A DNA stretch of 60,807 nt from contig JBFWNG010000020.1 of the NCBI GenBank assembly GCA_050251195.1, positions 1-60,807 on the forward strand, given 5' to 3'. A program made the position numbers and the translations under genes. Every line of letters begins with the position of its first letter. Position 1 is the first letter of the stretch. The notes beneath the pieces are model-generated. The model did not search any database. It was not told the DNA's origin and saw only the letters and a program-made list of their open reading frames with translations. Shown one piece after another: positions 1 through 8,221 of this stretch. The stretch is from JBFWNG01 sp050251195 (lineage in GTDB: Bacteria; Bdellovibrionota_B; Oligoflexia; Oligoflexales; Oligoflexaceae).

Positions 1-16
1 CCGTATTATCCTGCTC

Positions 17-68
17 AAGATCGCCACTCCTTGTTCGTTGAACATGGTTTTATTTGCACGGCGATCTT
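17..68 (+). terminator. Long-loop hairpin followed by a T-rich stretch
   Basis: A perfect 9-bp inverted repeat (AAGATCGCC at 17-25, GGCGATCTT at 60-68) encloses a 34-base loop that contains its own small hairpin (TGTTC-GTT-GAACA). A T-rich run follows. It probably ends transcription of a gene left of the window. No gene is visible in bases 1-120. Confidence 0.45.
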
Positions 69-85
69 TTCTTTTTTACTTTAAA

Positions 86-352
86 AAGGCAAGCCCGGTC
101 GAAAACCGGGCTTTTTTAAACTAGCTCCCTTGACTGGCACCTGGGAGGGGTCAGTCCCTTTGACTGGCACCTGTCTGGGTCAGTCCCTTGACTGGTACCT
201 CAAACGAACATCGCTCGCTGGCTGCTTTAATTTTCTATTGAATCATTTCATGACGCGAATACCGGTATTTACCCCTAGGAGGCTTCATTGCATCAATCTA
301 GGGACGAGTCGCGCCCTAATATTTTTCAGGGGGACGGTCAAGTGACTGACCC
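86..352 (-). repeat. Dispersed repeat, left copy (inverted relative to 2143-2377)
   Basis: Read on the minus strand from 352 to 86, this stretch follows the same order of blocks as 2143-2377. It begins with GGGTCAGTCACTTGACCGTC, then an AT-rich patch, GATGCAA, a shared ATTCGCGTCATGAAA, several CAGTCAAG/GGCACC units and finally the AGCCCGGTCGAAAACCGGGC hairpin. The match is imperfect, with local expansion of the ACTGGCACCT units at 131-205. No coding capacity is evident. The two copies bracket the histidine kinase gene; this one ends 10 bases beyond its stop codon. REP/MITE-like origin is inferred. Confidence 0.7.
91..117 (+). terminator. Rho-independent terminator inside the left repeat
   Basis: A 9-bp perfect stem (AAGCCCGGT / ACCGGGCTT) with loop CGAAA is followed by a run of T. 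The same stem-loop recurs at 2328-2350 in the other repeat copy, where it is embedded in a much longer perfect stem. Confidence 0.75.
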
Positions 353-362
353 ACTATGCCCA

Positions 363-2072
363 CTATGCGAGAGCAGCTTTTATGGTTATTGTGAACACGC
401 TACCTTTTCCCAGATAAGTTTCCGTCAGGTCTACGTCGCCTCCCAATGTTTTCGCCAATCTTTTCGATAGCGCTAAGCCCAAGCCGACGCCGCCAAACCT
501 TCGAGTAACAGTGGTGTCAAATTTCCAGAACGGCGCAAACAGTTCCTTGACTGCATCAGGCGCAATACCAATGCCCGTGTCTGTTACTACAAACGCCAAT
601 TTACAGGCGTTACCTTCTTTGGATAACAGTTTTGCTCTGACGTTTACGTAGCCACATGGCGTGAATTTGATGCCGTTTTCGACGATGTTTATTAAAATCT
701 GACGAAGTCGCACCGGATCCGTTAGCACTCGCTGGGGAACGTCCTTTTCAGCCTCCACTGTCAAACTCAAGCCTTTTTTTGTGGCCTCCAAATCCAACAC
801 AAACTTCACGCTGGTGAGAAGGTCTCGCAAATCAATCTCCAATACGTTCGCAAAGTTTTCCCCCCGTTCCATCGCGGCAAACTCGATGATACTTTCTATG
901 GTCTTTGCCAACTGTGCACCGCTTTTCTTCATCTTTTCCGCATATTGGTTCTTTTCCTCGAGACTCAAGTCTTTCGTCGCTAATTCCCCGGAAAAACCCA
1001 AAAGTATAGCTAGAGGCGTCCGGATCTCGTGGCTAATGACTGACAAGAAATCGCTCTTCGCCGCATCTGCAACTTCGGCTGCGCCCTTTGCGGCTTTAAG
1101 CTGCGCTACCATCTCCTCCAGCGCTTTATTGGAACGAGTCATGACCTCCTCTTTAGATGCCCTTTCCAATTCTCGCTGCAACACACAACTTGCAACGATC
1201 AACCCAGTGGTTTGCAAAGTAGCCAAAAACAGGGACTGGTAGCTTTCGCTAACCACTCGAGGACTTAGGTCTGCAAACGGACCCAACCCGTTTGCGGTTT
1301 GCCAAATGAGAACCGACGCAAGTACCAAAGTGGTGAACGTTAAGCCTCGCTGGCCCGTGCGAAGTGTCACCCATAAGATCAATGGAAAGAAAAAGTAAAG
1401 GCGCGCTGGGCCCACCAACGTAGCAAAGCCCGTCATAACTGCCATACCGGCAACCAAAAAGGCACCTGCTTCGAGAAAGGTTACTTCTTGCAAAGCAACT
1501 CGACAGACCCTCTGGGAACTTGTCCAAACAAGGAGCAAAGGGGCCACAAGCAACACACCCATGCCGTCGCCAAGCCAGTATTGGGCGAAATAGTACGCGT
1601 CAACGTGTGTGTCACTCCAATAGATTATGGTAGGCATCGCTATTAACGTGCCGACAAATGTACTTGCCACCACCGCACCCAAAAGGAACCTGATAATATC
1701 GCGAAAATTATCCAGCGACCGACTAAAAGTCTTCGAACATAAGTAGGCACCCAACAAGGGTTCAACTGTGTTGCCCACGGCCGAACCCAAAAAAGCAATG
1801 GCGTCCCCCGTGGTGAGATGAATGGCAATCGTCCCCAAAAACAAACCAGGCCAAACGTAAGGCCCCCAAACCAACACAACCGTGAGAGCAAAACCGGCCG
1901 CCGGCCAAATCTGTGTGCCCATGCCCGTAGCGTGTTGGACAACCAAGCTAAAATGGGATAATCCAACGTACATCAAAAAGACAAAAGCGGTATGCCCAAG
2001 TTTTTCTTTAAGGCTGGAACGGTTAGATTTATCTAGTGGGTCCACATTTAGCTCTACAGTTAAATGCCTCAT
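363..2072 (-). CDS. MASE1-domain membrane sensor histidine kinase
   Basis: A 569-residue hybrid of a membrane sensor and a cytoplasmic kinase. Residues about 25-300 are hydrophobic, with about eight membrane segments typical of a MASE1 domain, whose ligand is unknown. A coiled-coil linker (about 300-340) follows, then HisKA with the phospho-acceptor at H348 (SVISHEIRTP) and a HATPase domain with N box (NIVENGIKF), G1 box (DTGIGI) and G2 box (GGVGLGLALS). All catalytic boxes look intact. It has no receiver domain and no adjacent response regulator, so it is an orphan whose partner lies elsewhere. The gene sits alone between two inverted repeat copies that both carry terminator hairpins, which insulates it from neighbours. 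The start at 2072 is ATG; the stop is TAG at 363-365. Confidence 0.88.
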   Translation of the reverse strand: MRHLTVELNVDPLDKSNRSSLKEKLGHTAFVFLMYVGLSHFSLVVQHATGMGTQIWPAAGFALTVVLVWGPYVWPGLFLGTIAIHLTTGDAIAFLGSAVGNTVEPLLGAYLCSKTFSRSLDNFRDIIRFLLGAVVASTFVGTLIAMPTIIYWSDTHVDAYYFAQYWLGDGMGVLLVAPLLLVWTSSQRVCRVALQEVTFLEAGAFLVAGMAVMTGFATLVGPARLYFFFPLILWVTLRTGQRGLTFTTLVLASVLIWQTANGLGPFADLSPRVVSESYQSLFLATLQTTGLIVASCVLQRELERASKEEVMTRSNKALEEMVAQLKAAKGAAEVADAAKSDFLSVISHEIRTPLAILLGFSGELATKDLSLEEKNQYAEKMKKSGAQLAKTIESIIEFAAMERGENFANVLEIDLRDLLTSVKFVLDLEATKKGLSLTVEAEKDVPQRVLTDPVRLRQILINIVENGIKFTPCGYVNVRAKLLSKEGNACKLAFVVTDTGIGIAPDAVKELFAPFWKFDTTVTRRFGGVGLGLALSKRLAKTLGGDVDLTETYLGKGSVFTITIKAALA

Positions 2073-2142
2073 TTCCGGCTTGCGGATGCAAGATGAGCAC
2101 CATTGAGGAGCCTATGCTGCATGCTCGGGCATACGTACGTAC

Positions 2143-2377
2143 GGGTCAGTCACTTGACCGTCCCCTAGAGAAATATTTGGGCGACGCGCCCCTTGCTTGA
2201 TGCAAGGAAACCATCCTGCGAGTAATCGAGATCTCAGTATTCGCGTCATGAAAATCAGTTAATACAAAATTAGGTAGGCAGAGAACAACATTCGGTTGAG
2301 GTGCCAGTCACTTGAGCTAGTTTAAAAAAGCCCGGTCGAAAACCGGGCTTTTTTAAACTAGCTCAAGTGACTGACCC
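2143..2377 (+). repeat. Dispersed repeat, right copy
   Basis: This stretch begins GGGTCAGTCACTTGACCGTC and ends in a long perfect palindrome. The inner parts ATTCGCGTCATGAAA (about 2239) and TTGAGGTGCCAGTCA are shared with the inverted copy at 86-352. The segment TAGGTAGGCAGAGAACAACA (2271-2290) and what follows it recur nearly unchanged in the short copy at 3296-3361. No protein is encoded. Together with a short spacer it fills the gap between the kinase and the lipoprotein gene (2073-2403). Confidence 0.72.
2305..2373 (+). terminator. Perfect 32-bp palindromic hairpin, bidirectional terminator
   Basis: Bases 2305-2336 pair perfectly with 2342-2373 around a 5-base CGAAA loop. The stem combines the GC-rich AAGCCCGGT core, A6/T6 tracts that provide a U-run on either strand, and the outer CAGTCACTTGAGCTAG sequence. 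It can end transcription from both sides, including the minus-strand lipoprotein gene whose stop is at 2404. The length and perfection exceed what a terminator needs, which suggests a mobile-element or single-strand DNA role too. Confidence 0.75.
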
Positions 2378-2403
2378 AGGTGCGCCCAGGTGCGCCTCAA
2401 CTG

Positions 2404-3201
2404 TCATCGGGGCCAGGGGCCTGCGTATGCCCGGCAGGCACTATCGAAAGGGTAGTCGGTAACGTTGTTACAGGATCCGTTGACAAATACGGACCAAATG
2501 TTTTCATTTCCGACAACACGTGTTTTTGCCCTCACGCAAAAATCCTCGACGGTTTCCTTGACTCGCGCAAACACGAAGGTACGTCCTCCACAGCTGTCAC
2601 TCGATTGGTGATAGCTCTGAAACTGCGTCAAAAGAGTAATGACATCTGCCCCTAGGGGAAGAGTGACAAGTTGAAGGTCATCATCAAGTGCCCCCTCCTT
2701 TTGTCCATAGTCAACCACGAGGGTATATTTCCGCGCCAGGAGTAATTCTTTAAACGCGGGACTTTGGATCAATGTGCCAACCAAATTTTGGTTGATAAAA
2801 ACATCGCAGAGCACCTTTTTTCTGACAACTTGAGGCTGGTTTTGTAAATAGGTAGCGGCATTGTGTGAAATTCCTATACTTACATCCGCGATAGCAGCTG
2901 GTAACGCCCCACACTCCGCCAAAAAATCGCCATTGCCGCCTCCGCTGCCTCCACCGCCCCCACCGCCACCTGATGCGTCTTCTTCACAGACGGTCGACAA
3001 TTCTTCTTTAGAAACGATGACAGACCTTTGTCCATGGTGAAGTTTTCCTTCTCTGCATTTGACATAGAACTTGTTTTCAGAGGGAACATAATTAATTGCT
3101 TCCGTATCTTCGACGTCTTTGGTTGAGGAATGATCGCTATGCTTGCAACCCGCCAGATAAGAAACGAGAATGATAACCGTCAGAATTTTTGATGGGAACA
3201 T
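2404..3201 (-). CDS. Putative lipoprotein with glycine-rich linker
   Basis: A 265-residue secreted protein of unknown function. From the ATG at 3201 the N terminus is a short charged start, a hydrophobic stretch and the lipobox LAGC at about residues 15-18, so it should be a lipidated envelope protein. A spacer with a glycine run (eight G, then SGGG) at about residues 80-95 separates the N-terminal part from a folded C-terminal domain with several cysteines. The ATG at 3201 is preferred over an upstream TTG at 3234 because AAGGGTGAAGG lies directly before it and the signal peptide starts there. The stop lies close to the palindromic terminator at 2305-2373. No family was recognised. Confidence 0.72.
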   Translation of the reverse strand: MFPSKILTVIILVSYLAGCKHSDHSSTKDVEDTEAINYVPSENKFYVKCREGKLHHGQRSVIVSKEELSTVCEEDASGGGGGGGGSGGGNGDFLAECGALPAAIADVSIGISHNAATYLQNQPQVVRKKVLCDVFINQNLVGTLIQSPAFKELLLARKYTLVVDYGQKEGALDDDLQLVTLPLGADVITLLTQFQSYHQSSDSCGGRTFVFARVKETVEDFCVRAKTRVVGNENIWSVFVNGSCNNVTDYPFDSACRAYAGPWPR

Positions 3202-3295
3202 GCCTTCACCCTTTTGTAAGTGTTTCTTATTCAAGTTTAGAACGTTTCTTGCGGTAAAGGAAGAATTTCCTCAGGTTCCCTACCTGTGGCCATAC

Positions 3296-3361
3296 GGGTC
3301 AGTCACTTCAGGTAGGCAGAGAACAACATTCAGTTGAGGTGCCAGTCAAGGTGACTGACCC
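3296..3361 (+). repeat. Dispersed repeat, short internally deleted copy
   Basis: The head GGGTCAGTCACTT of the larger repeat is joined directly to its tail (AGGTAGGCAGAGAACAACAT, then TTGAGGTGCCAGTCAAGG, then GACTGACCC). The middle part and the hairpin core are missing. It abuts the broken 3' end of the transposase pseudogene, so the repeat either inserted into or recombined with that insertion sequence. Confidence 0.65.
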
Positions 3362-3362
3362 A

Positions 3363-4104
3363 GATGGACTATCCTGGAAGGTTCGATTAAGTCTTTCAAT
3401 TCGTCCTTTCGTTTCCGGCGTTGAGGTTGCGATCACCGTTATCCCAATCTCTTGGCACGCTCTTTCGAATTGCGAGAAGTGGCGGCGCTTAGTTCCGCCA
3501 GACGACCAGCCCGCTCGGTCTGTTAGAATGAACTCGGGCGCACATTTTTTATTATGGCTTCTTTTACCACGTTCATACAGCCCCAGGTCGTTTCTGAATC
3601 TTCGAATCGTGCGTTCGGAACTTTGCTCGTTGCATCGTCTATCAACGCTATCAGCGACCAGGGCGAGCTACCATTCCACTTCTCGGGAGATCCGTCCATC
3701 TGCCACATAAACCCAACTTAGTATAGCTCACCTTGGCCAGATCATGGTGCATCTCGATCATCTCCAATGCATGAGAGAAATTAAACTTGTGATATTTTGT
3801 CCTATATAGTTCCAGATATTGTTTCAGAAGAGTTTCGTCCTTTTTTTTCCAGGGCGTTCTCCCGGCATTTCCATGTTTGATTCCGGCAATTCCTCTCTGC
3901 CTTACTTTCCTGGCCATCCGGGAAACTGTCCTCTCAGTCAATCTCAGTTTCAAGGCAGCCTCCGACCCAGTGAGTCTCCCGGACCTAAAATCTTCAATTA
4001 CTGAATAAGAAACCTTGCTCTTTTTTTGACACGGTTACCGCTCCCCGGTACTCCATTATTAGGTGTCCTTTCTTTTCTGGTATTGTGAGTAGTGGTTTAC
4101 CCAT
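3363..4104 (-). pseudogene. Decayed ISNCY-type DDE transposase
   Basis: Reading on the minus strand from 4104, the frame starts MGKPLL and reaches a stop after a frameshift near 4005. The next frame gives a helix-turn-helix part (RLTERTVSRMARKVRQRG, then HGNAGRTPWKKK) and the motif NFSHALEMIEMH. A deletion with a second frameshift near 3720 joins it to the DDE core QMDGSPEKW (first Asp) followed by LIALIDDATS. A third frameshift near 3540 precedes LTDRAGW (second Asp) and ETKGRIERLNRTFQD (Glu). The C-terminal part is cut off by the repeat at 3296-3361. The motif order fits ISNCY/integrase-core transposases. With three lesions and a lost C terminus the element cannot be autonomous. Confidence 0.8.
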
Positions 4105-4130
4105 TTTACCGCTTAAGGGGGGGACACCTG

Positions 4131-4372
4131 CCCTTTATTTCTCAATCAGATCCGACCTTCTACATTTCCGATCCCGAGACATTATCCCTGCTCTTTTGAG
4201 GGGAGACAGAATCGCTGATCTTCTTCAAAACGTCCCTTGCGAAGGGAGGCTAAAACCTTTGCTCCCATGCCTTTTGTTCTATTCAACCATTGGAATTTAA
4301 AGACAAAAACTCCAATTTGTGCGCAATCTGAATATTCTTAAGTTATTAACCGTCGGTGCCGAATAATAGGTA
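4131..4372. other. Intergenic remnant without a recognisable gene
   Basis: Between the transposase relic and the small ORF at 4373 I see no long conserved frame, no convincing promoter and no FNR-type palindrome. The sequence could hold the far end of the insertion sequence; GGGGGGGACACCTG at 4117-4130 is a possible terminal inverted repeat fragment. Confidence 0.3.
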
Positions 4373-4594
4373 ATGAATACTCTATCATCCAATATTTGGC
4401 CGATGGCGATTTTTGTTGCCCTCTCTATCGAAGGCTGCAACGCCAACATGCGAATTGATAGCGGGGCAACCAAGGGATCGGAATGTGCCAAGCGGCCAGA
4501 CGCAAAAGCCTGCCTAGAAGAAACAGGCGAGTCAACCGATTCCTTTCGAATCGCGAATGACGAATATATTTTGAAACTATGGCGTCGAGGGTGA
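4373..4594 (+). CDS. Small hypothetical ORF fused to a reductase remnant
   Basis: A 73-codon frame with a hydrophobic N terminus (WPMAIFVALSIEGC) resembling a lipoprotein signal, although Glu at the -2 position of the cysteine is atypical. The last codons from about 4575 overlap, in another frame, sequence that belongs to the nitric oxide reductase. The 3' end is therefore probably a product of the deletion that removed the start of that reductase. It may be a real small protein whose tail was replaced, or chance. Confidence 0.3.
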   Translation: MNTLSSNIWPMAIFVALSIEGCNANMRIDSGATKGSECAKRPDAKACLEETGESTDSFRIANDEYILKLWRRG

Positions 4595-5915
4595 CGGCTT
4601 TTATGGAATTCCGCTTTCAGAATGGTTTCCCTATAGCGTCACGAGGACCTGGCATGTGCAACTAGGGCTCTTCTGGATTGCCACAGCATGGTTGGCAGCC
4701 GGCCTGTTCATCGGCCCCTTGGTAAGTGGCTCAGAACCGAAATATCAAAGTCTTGGAGTAAACGTTCTTTTTGTTGCTCTTCTTGTCGTCGTTGTCGGGT
4801 CCCTCAGTGGCGAGTGGATGAGCGTCCAAAATAAGCTCTCCGATACAGCGTCATTCTATTTCGGCCATCAAGGTTATGAATATGTTGACCTAGGTAGAGC
4901 TTGGCAGATAGCTCTATTCGTAGGCCTGTTGCTTTGGTTCTTTCTCGTTCAAAGAGCCATTCGACCAGCGTTGAAAAATGGAGGTGAGCAAAAGCATCTT
5001 TTGTATCTATTCTTGATTTCTGGTGGGGCGATTGGACTTTTTTACGGCGCTGGTTTGGCATGGGGCCAACATACACACCTTTCGATAGTAGAGTACTGGC
5101 GGTGGTGGGTTGTACACCTATGGGTAGAAGGCTTCTTCGAGGTTTTCGCAACCACGGTTATTGCTTTCTTCTTCACTCGCCTAAATCTGATCCATCCAAA
5201 ATTAGCCGCAGAGGCGGCAATCCTGTCCGCGTCCATTTATTTGGCGGGTGGGATTATTGGAACATGCCATCATTTGTATTTTTCTGGCACACCAACCGTT
5301 GCACTTGCATGGGGATCCGTTTTTAGCGCCTTAGAGGTGGTGCCACTTGTTTTGATCGCCTATGCAGCAATAGACGATCTGCGGCGTGTAAAACTTAATC
5401 CGTGGGTTCAGCGGTATAAATGGCCAATCTATTTTTTTGTGGCCGTTGCTTTTTGGAATATGGTCGGAGCTGGCCTATTTGGTTTCATGATCAACCCCCC
5501 GATTGCGCTCTATTATATGCAAGGCCTTAACACAACACCAGTTCATGGTCACGCTGCTTTGTTTGGTGTTTACGGAATGCTTGGTATGGGTTTGATGCTA
5601 GTTTGCTTACGGGCGCTTCAACCTCAGGTCACGTGGGATGATAAATTGCTTAAATTTTCCTTCTGGGCTATGAATATCGGCCTATTCGCTATGTGCGTTG
5701 GCAGTCTTTTGCCTGTTGGTTTGATGCAAACTTGGGCCTCTGTAAACGAGGGATACTGGTACGCACGTAGTCAAGAATTTATGGGCACGCCAATCATGCA
5801 AGCACTTCGATGGTTACGGGTTCCTGGCGATACGGTCTTTGCCGCCGGCGCGGTTACCCTTGTTTACTTCGTTGCAAAATTGGGTGCGTTAAAATGTTCA
5901 GACGAAAAACAGTGA
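4575..5915 (+). pseudogene. norB: Quinol-dependent nitric oxide reductase, N-terminally truncated
   Basis: NorB catalytic core of a qNOR, which reduces 2 NO to N2O in the inner membrane with electrons from quinol. Homology starts abruptly at NYGVEGDGFYGIPLSEWFPY, a segment normally near the middle of a protein of about 750 residues. An in-frame stop (4572-4574) lies directly before it, and no ATG, GTG or TTG occurs in frame before the GTG at 4656. Starting there would lose the His of TWHVQL (4653-4655), the expected low-spin heme b ligand. Retained are HLWVE (Fe-B His and Glu), the HH pair in GTCHHLYF, and HGH in TPVHGHAALFG (heme b3 and heme b). About 12 membrane helices remain. The missing part is the N-terminal helix and periplasmic domain. 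The rest of the frame (to 5915) is undamaged, so the loss is recent, or an unusual start is used. An intact nirK follows 22 bases later. Confidence 0.82.
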
Positions 5916-5937
5916 TCACCGGAAGAAAGGAGCTTGC

Positions 5938-7392
5938 ATGATTTCGAAGTACGCTAAATGGATAGCTGGTAGCGTGGTTGTCCTCACACCAATGTTTGCC
6001 ACCGTGCCTACTTTGGCAAAAGAACTACCTCCCATCTCAGGCGAGGAAAAAGCTATTTTGACTGACGCTCCTGAGGTCCCTCCTCCCATCACTCGTACAA
6101 ACGCCACCAAAGTGATCGTTGATCTCGAAACGAGTGAGGTGCAGCTGCGGCTAGCCGACGGCGTCAAATACACATTTTGGACTTTTGGCGGAAAAGTACC
6201 CGGAAAATTTATCCGAATTCGCGAAGGCGACCTGGTTGAATTTCACCTTCATAATCACCCGGCAAGCAAAATGCCCCACAACATTGATTTACACGCGGTC
6301 ACCGGCCCTGGCGGCGGTGCCGCATCGTCGTTCACATCTCCAGGCCATTCATCTATCTTCTCGTTTCGCGCACTGAATCCTGGACTCTATGTCTACCATT
6401 GCGCGACTGCGCCCGTCGGAATGCACATTGCCAACGGCATGTATGGCCTCATTCTTGTGCAGCCAAAGGAAGGATTCCCGAAAGTCGATCGTGAGCTTTA
6501 CATCATGCAAAGCGAATTTTATACAAAGGGCAAATATGCTCAGCCGGGGCTGCAGCCTTTTAGTATGGAAAAAGCAATTCAGGAGAAACCAGACTATGTA
6601 GTTTTTAACGGCTCTGTTGGCGCGCTAAATGGCGACAATGCCATAAACGCGAAAACTGGAGAAACTCTGCGACTCTATGTCGGTAATGGCGGTCCAGGTC
6701 TGATTTCTTCCTTTCATGTTATCGGCGAAATATTTGATCAAGTGTACACAGAGGGTGGCGCTGTCCCCAATCAAAAACATGTTCAAACTACCCTCATCCC
6801 CTCTGGTGGATCAGCAATCGCCGAGTTAAAAGTCGACGTTCCCGGGACGTATATCCTTGTCGATCACTCGATATTCCGCGCGTTTAATAAGGGGGCGTTG
6901 GCACAAATCAAAGCCGATGGTCCTGAACAAAAGGAAATCTATTCGGGCAAAGAACGAGACGAAATCTATTTGCCAGAAGGCGGCAATATTCAAAATATTA
7001 CAGCCTCAGCACCTCCTATTCCCGTGGCAAAGAATAAGGCAGAGCAAGTCGATTACGGCAAAAGGATCTTCAAACAAAATTGTGTCGCGTGCCATCAAGC
7101 TGAAGGCCAAGGCATCGAAGGCGCTTTTCCTCCACTTGCAAAATCTGACTATATCAAGAACCATAAGACGCTGGCCGTTGAAGCTGTCGTCCATGGTCTC
7201 ACTGGTAAGGTCGTTGTTAATGGTAAGGAATATAACGGCGTCATGCCAGCCTGGGAGCTCTCCGATGAAGACGTCGCAAACGTTTTGACGTTTATCTACA
7301 GCAGTTGGGGGAACGACGGCACGATCGTCAAAACGGAAGACGTTAGAATAGTTCGGAAATCTGCACCTAAAGAGACAAAAAATCCGGAGTAA
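5938..7392 (+). CDS. nirK: Copper nitrite reductase with C-terminal cytochrome c domain
   Basis: Periplasmic NO-forming nitrite reductase (NO2- to NO), 484 residues. A signal peptide (about 1-28, ending LA) is followed by two cupredoxin domains. Type 1 copper ligands are H114, C155, H163 and M168. Type 2 ligands are H119, H154 and H310. The catalytic Asp and His are D117 and H260. A cytochrome c domain is fused at the C terminus, with heme motif C382-VA-C385-H386 and likely axial M436, so the enzyme can take electrons directly from a donor without a separate copper protein. AGGAG precedes the ATG. The gene is in an operon with the reductase fragment upstream and nirV and a Sco protein downstream. 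All metal ligands are present, so activity is expected. Confidence 0.95.
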   Translation: MISKYAKWIAGSVVVLTPMFATVPTLAKELPPISGEEKAILTDAPEVPPPITRTNATKVIVDLETSEVQLRLADGVKYTFWTFGGKVPGKFIRIREGDLVEFHLHNHPASKMPHNIDLHAVTGPGGGAASSFTSPGHSSIFSFRALNPGLYVYHCATAPVGMHIANGMYGLILVQPKEGFPKVDRELYIMQSEFYTKGKYAQPGLQPFSMEKAIQEKPDYVVFNGSVGALNGDNAINAKTGETLRLYVGNGGPGLISSFHVIGEIFDQVYTEGGAVPNQKHVQTTLIPSGGSAIAELKVDVPGTYILVDHSIFRAFNKGALAQIKADGPEQKEIYSGKERDEIYLPEGGNIQNITASAPPIPVAKNKAEQVDYGKRIFKQNCVACHQAEGQGIEGAFPPLAKSDYIKNHKTLAVEAVVHGLTGKVVVNGKEYNGVMPAWELSDEDVANVLTFIYSSWGNDGTIVKTEDVRIVRKSAPKETKNPE

Positions 7393-7396
7393 CATT

Positions 7397-8218
7397 GTGC
7401 CGCGGACTATATCGGTAATAGCTTTAGTTTTACTGACCGGAAACACTCAAGCCATTGCTGAGCCGCGTTGGGTCGCGATTGCTGCGGGCGACTATCAGCC
7501 ACTCTTTGTTTCTGAGCCGCCCAACTCAAAGAGCCCAGCGCTCCCGCAACCTGAAACGCGAAATTCAAACCTAGATGGGAAAGTGCCGGGGTCATCACTT
7601 GTTCATGTCAACCAGTTCCAAATTCAAAGGGACCCAGTATCAAATGGCGATTTTCTGAAATTTGTGATCGAAAACCCCGAGTGGATGAAAGGTCGAATCA
7701 AAGGTATTTTTTCCGACAAAATGTATCTTTATCATTGGAGTGGACAACGGAGCGTTGGAAGCGCCGAGATCCAAAGTCAACCGGTAGTATATATTTCATG
7801 GTTCGCCGCCCGAGCATATTGTAAATGGACGGGTGCCAGGTTGCCGACCTCAGATGAATGGGAATATGTCGTTAGTAAGGACGATGCTAATAAAAGAGAT
7901 CAAATTATTTTGGACTGGTACTCAAAGCCGAACGACCTGCAGAGGGATTTTTCGGATTCAAAGTATATTGGCACACTCGGAGTTCGCGACATGGTGGGTA
8001 AGGTTTGGGAATGGACAGGGGACTTCAATTCCTCCTTGGTCACTGGCGATTCTCGTGAGGACGACAGTTTGTCTCGCTCAATGTTTTGCGGCGCGGGCTC
8101 CATCGGCGCTGCTGATCCAAGTGCGTATGCAACGTTTATGCGTTTGGCATTTCGATCAAGTCTGAAAGGTAACTATGCGCTCCCGATTCTTGGATTTCGC
8201 TGTGCAAAGGAGAGTTAA
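7397..8218 (+). CDS. nirV: NirV-like formylglycine-generating-enzyme family protein
   Basis: A 273-residue exported protein of the FGE-sulfatase (SUMF1) fold. A signal peptide occupies about residues 1-22 (LVLLTGNTQAIAE). The fold signature is seen in QPVVYISWFAARAYCKWTG, RLPTSDEWEY and the C-terminal FRSSLKGN...GFRC. NirV proteins of this fold are commonly encoded next to nirK and are thought to help maturation of copper nitrite reductase, though the reaction is not established. The start is GTG with GGAG 7 bases upstream. Four bases separate it from nirK and three from the Sco gene, so all three are almost certainly co-transcribed. The paired cysteines of true formylglycine-generating enzymes are not evident. 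Confidence 0.82.
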   Translation: MPRTISVIALVLLTGNTQAIAEPRWVAIAAGDYQPLFVSEPPNSKSPALPQPETRNSNLDGKVPGSSLVHVNQFQIQRDPVSNGDFLKFVIENPEWMKGRIKGIFSDKMYLYHWSGQRSVGSAEIQSQPVVYISWFAARAYCKWTGARLPTSDEWEYVVSKDDANKRDQIILDWYSKPNDLQRDFSDSKYIGTLGVRDMVGKVWEWTGDFNSSLVTGDSREDDSLSRSMFCGAGSIGAADPSAYATFMRLAFRSSLKGNYALPILGFRCAKES

Positions 8219-8221
8219 ACA

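Noticed and set aside
1..4372. CRISPR array suggested by repeated GGCACCT/CAGTCA units
   Set aside because: The units are short, irregularly spaced and palindromic, without unique spacers or cas genes.
4297..4491. 64-codon minus-strand frame before the nitric oxide reductase
   Set aside because: No start signal or recognisable sequence; it overlaps the plus-strand small ORF.
5281..5310. TGGCAC...TTGC as a sigma-54 promoter inside the reductase gene
   Set aside because: The spacing between GG and GC is 13 bases, not 10, and it is in coding sequence.
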